Positions 57,201 to 64,000 of a stretch of 64,000 nucleotides of DNA are shown piece after piece. The stretch spans positions 4,464,001 to 4,528,000 of the forward strand of contig NC_049563.1 in assembly GCF_013368755.1 (NCBI RefSeq), in the 5' to 3' direction. The stretch is from Talaromyces rugulosus. Lineage: Eukaryota; Ascomycota; Eurotiomycetes; Eurotiales; Trichocomaceae. A model generated the notes under the pieces. The model saw only the letters and a program-made list of their open reading frames with translations, was not told the origin of the DNA and made no database searches. Each line of letters begins with the position of its first letter. Within the stretch, counting starts at the first letter, position 1. Position numbers and translations under genes: made by a program.

Positions 57201-58602
57201 TCAGCAATTCTCAATAGACTCGACAACATCCTCCATTGTAGGCTCAACATTGACATCAGCATCGCTGCCAAAGGCAGACGAATAGATACTGTCCTCATAC
57301 CAGAGCCCGTCACCGTCATAATCGTCATCATCGGCTCGTGCGAACAAGTGTTTGTCGTCAAAAGCACCAACGGACATGTCGACAATTCTATTCAAGTGCC
57401 ACTTCATTTCGAGTAGGTATTTGCTTGGGAGATGTATTCTCCGGGTGAGGGGTACTCAACTTGAGAACATGGCCAGATCTAATCGGAGTGTCCATCATTG
57501 TGTCATATAACTTAAGGCCACGTTTCCTAAAAAGGCAGACCTGATGGTAATTCTGGCTTTGTAGAGAGCTCCTCGATAGGTACTCTTGGGTCACGCCATG
57601 CATCCTTCTTCAACCAATGAAATTCAAGGTACATTGTGCTTTGATCTTCATCGGTAGAGACAGGTTTCAGAGCGAACGGACCTAAGTCCCATGCTTTGTG
57701 AGCTGTAGGATCCATCGTTACCATGTTTTCTATCATTTCAGTTCCGGAAGACTGGCTAAAAGATGAATGTCAAGCGTCGACAACATCTTGACATTATCCC
57801 AGAATTCTGTCTGGGGACCGTGGAAATGCGTATTCATGGAGAATGGGTTAATATACCCGCCCACCAGGATATTTTCTGTCTCGGTCTAGGTGACAATGCA
57901 TTTTTGGTCCCGCGATAATGCCTGTTGAAGAGGTTTATCTAGAGTAGAAGAGGGGTAGAAGAGAAGTTGAAGCATACTAGATCGGGTAGGTTACGGTTCA
58001 GTAGGAGGGGTTTCCGGCATGAGGATATCGTCATTTGCAAGAGAGAGCTCTGGAGCTCTTGGGCGTTTCAATTGAGATGCCAAGTCCCCATTCTGACTTA
58101 TTCCTGGATGCCTCGGTTTCATCGGTTCCCCAGAGTTGACGGAGTAGCCAGGCTCTTTCACAGGACTCGTTTCAAATCCAGACATCCAAGACTTCTGGCG
58201 AAACCTTGCACTTTTTGTTATCTGGGCCCTCTGGGGTCAAACAGGAAGCAGAGATTTCGTTGGTATAATCATGATTAATGATGGTTGATTCGGATCTCGA
58301 AATATCGAGCCCTGGTACATCGTCAGTACTTGTTCAATTTAGCAGGGTGATTACTTACAAGGCTTGAGTATATCATTCTGCAAAGCTCGGAGAGTAAATG
58401 CATAATCGATTTGCCTGACTCGGGCTGGGTTATCTTTTCTGTTGCGAAGGTCGGAAATAATCTGGCGTAGGCTGTCGAGATTGCTGATTCATAGAAATGC
58501 CCACGCGACTCTTGAGACGCTGGTGTGTTTCTCCTTCAAAAGTGCACTTATCTGTTCAACAAGAGAAAGGCGGGCTTGCTCTTCGATTTCTGAGTCAACC
58601 AT
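57201..58602 (-). pseudogene. Decayed fungal HNH-endonuclease-family gene
   Basis: The reading frames, in order, match a fungal HNH-nuclease protein family but are broken. The start is ATG at 58602 (MVDSEIEEQARLSLVEQI, then EKHTSVSRVAWAFL). An in-frame TGA follows at 58489-58491, after which the same frame continues (SNLDSLRQIISDLRNRK, IDYAFTLRALQNDILKP). The linker shows a frame change near 58170. The nuclease part reads RDQKCIVT, then TAG at 57886-57888, then NILVGGYINPFSMNT, where the family usually has an AHI.PFS histidine. Downstream are DPTAHKAWDLGPFALKP, another frame change near 57530, and a final segment MKWHLNRIVDM to the stop at 57201. Several independent lesions make a functional product unlikely. 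Family identity is from recognised patterns. Confidence 0.65.
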
Positions 58603-59508
58603 TGTAGCGATGCAGGAATTAGAAGATAGCTTTAGAATAATTTATGAAAGAAGGAAATATGAGATGAACTCGCAACAAGAATCGACGAGTACATGTTAGT
58701 GCATGTGTATACCATTGATTGACTGCCTGAGAGACTTTTAGTGCTGCTTGCTGTCAACATTTTGAAGAAAAGAGACAAGCGGGAAAGGAAGAAATCAAGA
58801 AATTTTTCCTTCAGCAGGCAGTCACGAAGAGGCAGAATTGGAGCCTGGCTGGGCTCTGCAGGCGGCGGTACAAATATTTCCTAAATAGGAAATAGTATGA
58901 CTAGGAACAATTCAATGTTCGTACCGGGGGCAAGCCTCCTCTGCACGTGGGTCCGAAACACCCTTGATAATGAAGTATATAAAAATCCAGCTCTGCTTTC
59001 TTTTCTTTTCTTGTCTCATTAATAACCTCAATAGGTCTCACCGCTGGGTCTAGTTCCACCCAAGCAGAGATGGATCGTTTCAGCTGAGTGTGGATAAACA
59101 AATCAAAAAAGATCGGAATACAAAAGTCTAGACGGAGGAACAAGACAAAGGAATCATCGTGTTCATTCTTCATTATTGCGGCGACCCCCTTTGTTACTTT
59201 GTCTTGGTCAATGCCACCGCTCTTCACCGGAGGTAGTTGAGGCGCATCCTTGTCCAATCATCGGAACTCACACAATTAGCTCAGCTTGGCCCGCCGGGAT
59301 GCCCTCATGATTCCCCCTTTGGGGCCATCGTCCGGACCTCGTTGGGCCTGGCTCACCGAACCAACGGCATGCCCCCCTTTTTTTTGTTCTCGCTGATCCG
59401 ATATCGCAGCTAGCTTGTGTCTTCCTTCTTTTTAACTGCTTATTTATTCACCCCTTCTACCGAGACTTTCCTACTTCTCTTAACATATTTACCATCAACC
59501 AAAAAGAA
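58603..59508. other. Intergenic
   Basis: 906 bases between two decayed genes. A minus-strand ORF at 58901-59257 (no ATG at its 5' limit, no recognised domain) is not called as a gene. Nothing else was seen. Confidence 0.45.
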
Positions 59509-61080
59509 TTGGCAGTTTGGTCAGTCCTTATACCCAACAACTCCATCGATGAAATCCGACGAAAGGCGCTATTAGCTTTTCAGAAACTTTCGCAAACGGT
59601 TATTCGGAATTATTGCGTCAAACATCGGAGGCCAGACAATGGGGATTGTGCTGATGCGAGACGAATAGGTCTCAAAAAACAATTTCAGCCAACCGTCGTC
59701 TCCCTGAACGATAGAGACCAGTTCAACAAATTCGTTCCCCAGAATACTCTCGAAATGCCCACACGGCTGGGTAGAATAACGCATCCCGTCAAACTGACGG
59801 GAAAATTTCGGTATCGCCCAGTCTTTGTCGAGTGGCCGAACATCAGAACTTATGATGGACTCCTTGTTAGCCACAAACCTACGGCAGCGATCCAAGTCGA
59901 CACTAATTTCAATCGACGTAATGAACGAGGCATTTGCTTTCAACCTTTGTTCTGCCTCGACCGACTTTAGAATGTGGTCTATTTTCTTCTATGACATCTG
60001 GGCGCCAGAATACTCGCATGGATCGTCTCTGAGAGACATTAGCCCGGCGTCTTCGTGCGGGCTGCACGATCGACACCTTTTTACATGGGAAGCTCCGCTG
60101 CTTCCTGGTGCCTCTGTTACCACCTTTCGGAATGACCAGGACTGGAGAACTGATTCTTCGGCGCGCCCTTGAGGTTCCGTACAGTTTGACACTTGACAAA
60201 AACTACTATCAAGGGGCGAATGGGTGCCTTTCTACAAACCTCTCCTTTGATGTCGAAGTTTCCAAGTTAATACACGTACGGATCGCGACTACTAGATGGT
60301 CCAGGTACTGAGAATCTTCGTGTGGATGGCTGGGAAAGCCTCGAATTTGGCGACTGTGAATCCTTTTTCTTATCCCGAATTCGAATAATGCCTTCAAAGA
60401 ACTCCGACAAAGGGCCAGTCTTTCAGCTTCGGAAATCCCTTTTTTGACAGGGAACAGCGTGGGTTGCTTGTTTCATCGGAGAATTCTCGAATCGCAACTA
60501 CAGAGTCGATGAAAGATGCATTCAATTTCAACTACCTGCATCTACTGACTTTGGAAATCTGCTCGCTAGCGTCGATGGCTCCATGTGTATCATCGATGAA
60601 GCTTCTAAGAGTCGATACAATGATCAGCATCGGCTTTTAGTTCTTCTTCTGGTCCTAGCGAACAAGAGACATGGCGGATATCCTGGGGGGACATGATCAT
60701 CATCCGCCCCTACCAAGCACAAGTCCTACGTATCCGCAAATCCTTGTTCAAAATGGAGCAGCTTAGATTGATTTGCTCCACCGGATGTTCCTCAGGTGGC
60801 CACGATAGATTCGATGCAAGGAAGGGAAGCAAAGGTGATCATTCACGACTGGGTCATCTCCAGCGGCGAAAAGTCTTCCGACCTCGGCTTCACTACGGAT
60901 GACCATCGAGGCACTGTAGGATTGACCAGAATGTCCGAAGTAATGATCAACCTTCTCCCAGAGTCTGTTGGAACCGGTGCCAAAGCTGTTACTCCTGTGG
61001 AACGGTTCAACTACTGCATTGAACCCCGGAGGGGTGGCTTTCCCAGCTCCCGATCACTTTCTTTATTTCTTGGGTAGTCT
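59509..61080 (+). pseudogene. Remains of a superfamily 1 (AAA_12/UPF1-like) helicase gene
   Basis: Pieces in different frames line up in the order of a fungal DNA2/NAM7-type helicase. An upstream segment reads PVFVEWPNIRTYDGLLVSHK and then NEAFAFNLCSASTDFRMWSI. A motif II-like IIDEASKS lies at about 60589-60612. MVIIRPYQAQVLRIRKSLF starts at 60693. A late block has VATIDSMQGREAKVIIHDWV and RGTVGLTRMSEVMINLLPE (about 60790-60970). No Walker A loop was found, and stops and frame changes separate the pieces (for example near 60172, 60311 and 60690). No intron set was found that restores an open frame. The original was probably an intact helicase of an expanded fungal family. Confidence 0.6.
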
Positions 61081-61761
61081 TTAGTTCTTTACAAGCGATA
61101 TGGGCAGCAGAGCGAACAACAGCGAGAGTCTTTTCAGTGAATTGAGTTGGTTTGTATTGGAAAGTCTTTTATTATTAGGGTTCTACGTGCACCCTGCCTG
61201 TTTGCAAGCAAGTGACAGTTTGATACACACCCAGCTGTGTCTCACACTGGCCTATTCCACAGAGCGGTCCTATCTTCCACCACACTACCTGGGAGACAGA
61301 GTCAAGTCCAAGATCCCCTCTTATTTTGCCGGGTGTGACATGTTTGTTGGATAATAGGGACTGACCAACTAGCCGAAGGCTTTTTGGTTAGCAGCTAACA
61401 TGCTGGGAACATTGAATATTCCTGAACTGAATTATTCAATACTTTGTATCAATTAACCTTGCTCTTCTACGCCCAAATTAGTATACAACAAGCCATGAAA
61501 AACCTTTTACAACAAGCAACTGATCACCTAGTTAAAATTATTTTTACATGAAAAATCGATTAGTTTCTTGTTTCTAGAAAATGTTTAGATTTGGTTAAAC
61601 CTGGGTTTTATTGCAGTATCAATTGATGTCAACATTGAAATTGATTGATTGATATGTACAACAATTTCCCCGCACCGAATGACCTAAATAGTCTCACGTC
61701 TACATCAATTGACGTTGTTTCAGTTTATTAATTCCAATCATGCTCATTGCGAGCATCGGCA
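61081..61761. other. Intergenic
   Basis: 681 AT-rich bases upstream of the kinase-like gene. An ORF at 61100-61354 has no recognisable domain and may be a further helicase-derived remnant. No other feature was seen. Confidence 0.4.
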
Positions 61762-62679
61762 ATGAGAATAATCAGGATGCCACGACCCCTGACATTTTAC
61801 AAGTTACTCTCGGGAGGCCACACCGGGTGGGTGTATAAGATAAATGGCCGGGTTGTCGTGAAATATCCCACCCGTCCAAACGAGGATGATGGTGATAAAC
61901 TGTTTCAGCACGAGATAGAATTCTTCGACATGCTTGATAATGTTGAGCCATGTCCTCACATAGTCCAGAGCTTTCTACGAGTTCCGGCTGGCAACTTCCT
62001 GTCGTACATGGCTGGTGGTAGTATACATGAACGGCTCCTGCTACGACAGACACGCGACGATCGCAGAGAGTTGACTGGAGTCACTGGAACCGAGCCTCGA
62101 CATCTAGTAGAGCGCTGGCTGACAGAACTCTGCGGCGCTGTCTCCTGGCTCGAGTCCCTTCAGTATGTCCATGGCGACCTCCGCCCGCCCAATCTACTAC
62201 TTGATGGTCAAGAGCACCTAAAACTCGCAGACTTTGACCGCGTGGCCCGTATTGGAACAGATGCAAACGCCGAAGCGCCTCCATGGGAGCGCGTTTTAGG
62301 ACCCGAAGCTGGGGATGAAAGAGGTTCCTTTGGGAAATACGGCCCAAGGACAGAACAATTTGCCATTGGCTCGGTGCTTTATTGCCTAACTCGCAGCTAT
62401 GAGCCTTATGAAATGGATACGTTTGAGGATCCTGCAGAAGTCGTTGGGATCATGCAACGCATGGAGTATCCGCCGTTGAGTGATGATGACTACTTGGATG
62501 GCATTATTGGGAAATGTTGGCATAATCAATTCGCGCTTCTCAAGGATCTCTACGATGAGGTCAAGACATTGAACGCGGATGAGGCAACGCGAGAAAGCCT
62601 TGTCACACCAGACGACTGTGTAAAAATCCGAAATGAGTGTCAAAGTTTTGTGGATGAAGGCTTACTGGTTCTGGAGTAG
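61762..62679 (+). CDS. Protein-kinase-like protein with DFD motif
   Basis: A single-exon ORF of 305 residues from the ATG at 61762 (the frame is open a little further upstream without an ATG). It has a compact kinase fold: glycine-rich loop SGGHTGWVYKI, VVVKYP with Lys34, a helix C glutamate in HEIEFFDML, catalytic loop VHGDLRPPN (Asp139) and metal-binding LADFDRV, where DFG is replaced by DFD (157-159). The helix F region reads TEQFAIGSVLYCL. There is no clear APE motif. This set is typical of a fungal-specific kinase-like group of small, lineage-expanded proteins. Catalysis is plausible because the Lys and both Asp residues are kept, but the substrate is unknown. It lies beside two pseudogenes but is itself intact. 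Confidence 0.75.
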   Translation: MRIIRMPRPLTFYKLLSGGHTGWVYKINGRVVVKYPTRPNEDDGDKLFQHEIEFFDMLDNVEPCPHIVQSFLRVPAGNFLSYMAGGSIHERLLLRQTRDDRRELTGVTGTEPRHLVERWLTELCGAVSWLESLQYVHGDLRPPNLLLDGQEHLKLADFDRVARIGTDANAEAPPWERVLGPEAGDERGSFGKYGPRTEQFAIGSVLYCLTRSYEPYEMDTFEDPAEVVGIMQRMEYPPLSDDDYLDGIIGKCWHNQFALLKDLYDEVKTLNADEATRESLVTPDDCVKIRNECQSFVDEGLLVLE

Positions 62680-64000
62680 TTTGGTTTAGTGGTTTATTCA
62701 AGGCGTACATGTAGAAAGCGCGCTGGGATGCTTGGGTTTGGAATTTTGTAGAACAATCACCAGTTGACAAGTTTCACCACAAGAAACTCGGATTAGTAGT
62801 CAAATTCTATTAACTTGTTCTCGGTGGCTATGCTGTCAAATTCGGGCCAACATTGAACATTGAAGGTTTGACTATTTTTTCAGCTTTGCTGCAGACGCGT
62901 ATTTGAGCATCTACAAAGTTGTCACCAAATGTACCGATTCAGCTAAACTTGGGTGTAGTTGATTTAAGTGTCAGATACTCAGCCTTGATTAATTTGGAAT
63001 TGATTCCAGACTATTAATATAAAAAAAAAAGAATAGATAAAATCCGCACTGCTTACTCAATAATACGCTCAGTCGATGCAGACTGATTCACCGATGAGAT
63101 CAGCGTTGCATGGCTGAGCACAGTCCAGTCAGCAGAAACCGCAGACCGCCTTGTATTTAGTTAGAATTTCTGTTGGGCCTTTTAGTCTCTCGAGTCTCAA
63201 GTCCCAGGATGCGTGAAAGGCTTGCTTGCAGGCTGCAGCAAGCCTGAACTTTAAAATTGGTGATGTGGCTAGACCGCTAGAACTGGGCTAATCACGATTC
63301 TTTACGTAGTGGGCAAGGATGTTGAGCCACACACACGTATGCTTTTTTTTTGTAACGTACGTACGGAGTACGTAGGTGGCAACACAATTATTGATAAAGT
63401 CGGGCTAATGACTGAACTGGTTTGACGTGGCGATGCTAGACTAATAGTAATGTACGGAGTAATTTGACTGCGTAATAATATATTCCGTTCCTAGTAACCT
63501 AATCGATTTAGGTGAGTGTCAGTAGTGTCAGCTTCGCTAACCCATCAAGGATTTCAGCTCGCAATTGTATCCGCAAAGGGAAAATGAAATGTTAAATACG
63601 TAGACAGCCGCGCCACGTTGCATAGTAACTATTATTCAAGCACTCCGTATGAACTTTGTGAAAATACTCAGGGATAACGCCAAGAGCGAAAAGTCTTGAT
63701 TTGTGGGGCCCGCTCATTTCCCTGCCGGGACCTGGGATCATCAGCATTATTGGTTGGCCGGTTACATTCTCTGATGGACACGTAGCGCCAGGCCGTCAAC
63801 AACAAGAATAATCATCCGTTGCCTGATTTCAGAGGAATAAAATCAGAAGAGAATAATGAAAAATTATACAAAGAATCATAAGTTGCCGCAGCCCGAAACA
63901 CAGCCCAAACAGACACAGCCCAATCATAGGCGCAATAAATCGCGCGCCACAGGGGCCACCCCTGATCGGGCCCACTTCTTCTAGCCCCACTAAATCCCGC
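62680..64000. other. Gene-free right end with TACGGAGTA-type motifs
   Basis: 1.3 kb without a supported ORF. Copies of the half-site ACGGAGTA or its reverse occur near 63363-63371 (within TACGTACGGAGTACGTA), 63453-63462 and 63641-63650. An A-run is at about 63022. The last 200 bases are of higher GC content and may be the promoter of a gene beyond the window. Confidence 0.5.

Noticed and set aside
58901..59257. Minus-strand ORF of 118 codons
   Set aside because: No ATG at its 5' limit, no domain, and it lies in a decayed region; not supportable as a gene.
1..64000. CRISPR arrays, operons, ribosome binding sites, rRNA genes
   Set aside because: None seen; the window is eukaryotic with spliced monocistronic genes.

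Overview
The window looks like nuclear DNA of a filamentous ascomycete, most likely class Eurotiomycetes (Aspergillus/Penicillium/Talaromyces type). The genes have short introns of about 45-190 bases with GTAAGT-like donors and CTRAY-type branch sites. The proteins are recognisably fungal (Esa1, Gid8, Lst4, Iml1, alternative NADH dehydrogenase with an EF-hand). AT-rich, gene-free tracts contain decayed genes. No prokaryotic operon structure, CRISPR array, rRNA or convincing tRNA was seen. Exon coordinates are reconstructed by eye from reading frames, splice signals and family similarity.

Left accessory part (1-15.6 kb): the 3' part of an MFS transporter; a secreted GH3 beta-glucosidase; a small DUF1349 protein; a 3 kb gene-poor AT-rich tract with a nested inverted-repeat element; a large 13-exon gene for a predicted secreted SGNH esterase with FN3-like modules and a cysteine-containing C-terminal domain; and an apparently truncated Ser/Thr-rich single-pass membrane protein.

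Core part (15.6-55.1 kb): dense housekeeping genes. In order they are esa1 (MYST acetyltransferase), a large disordered conserved protein of unknown function, ATP synthase subunit f and complex I NDUFS4 in divergent orientation, deoxyhypusine hydroxylase, RNA polymerase I subunit Rpa12, the cohesin loader Scc2/Mis4, external NADH dehydrogenase, Gid8, uridine kinase Urk1, Esf1, Lst4/FNIP and Iml1/DEPDC5. Several neighbours share a process. Atp17 and NDUFS4 share a 285-base promoter and both serve oxidative phosphorylation. Lst4 and Iml1 are convergent neighbours and both belong to complexes that control Rag GTPases and TORC1.

Right accessory part (55.1-64 kb): a secreted GH23 lysozyme-like protein, an HNH-endonuclease-family pseudogene with several lesions, the scattered remains of a fungal superfamily 1 (AAA_12-type) helicase, an intact kinase-like ORF with an atypical DFD motif, and a gene-free end with a cluster of TACGGAGTA-type motifs. 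C-to-T-like lesions and AT-rich tracts fit ageing by repeat-induced point mutation, but this was not measured.
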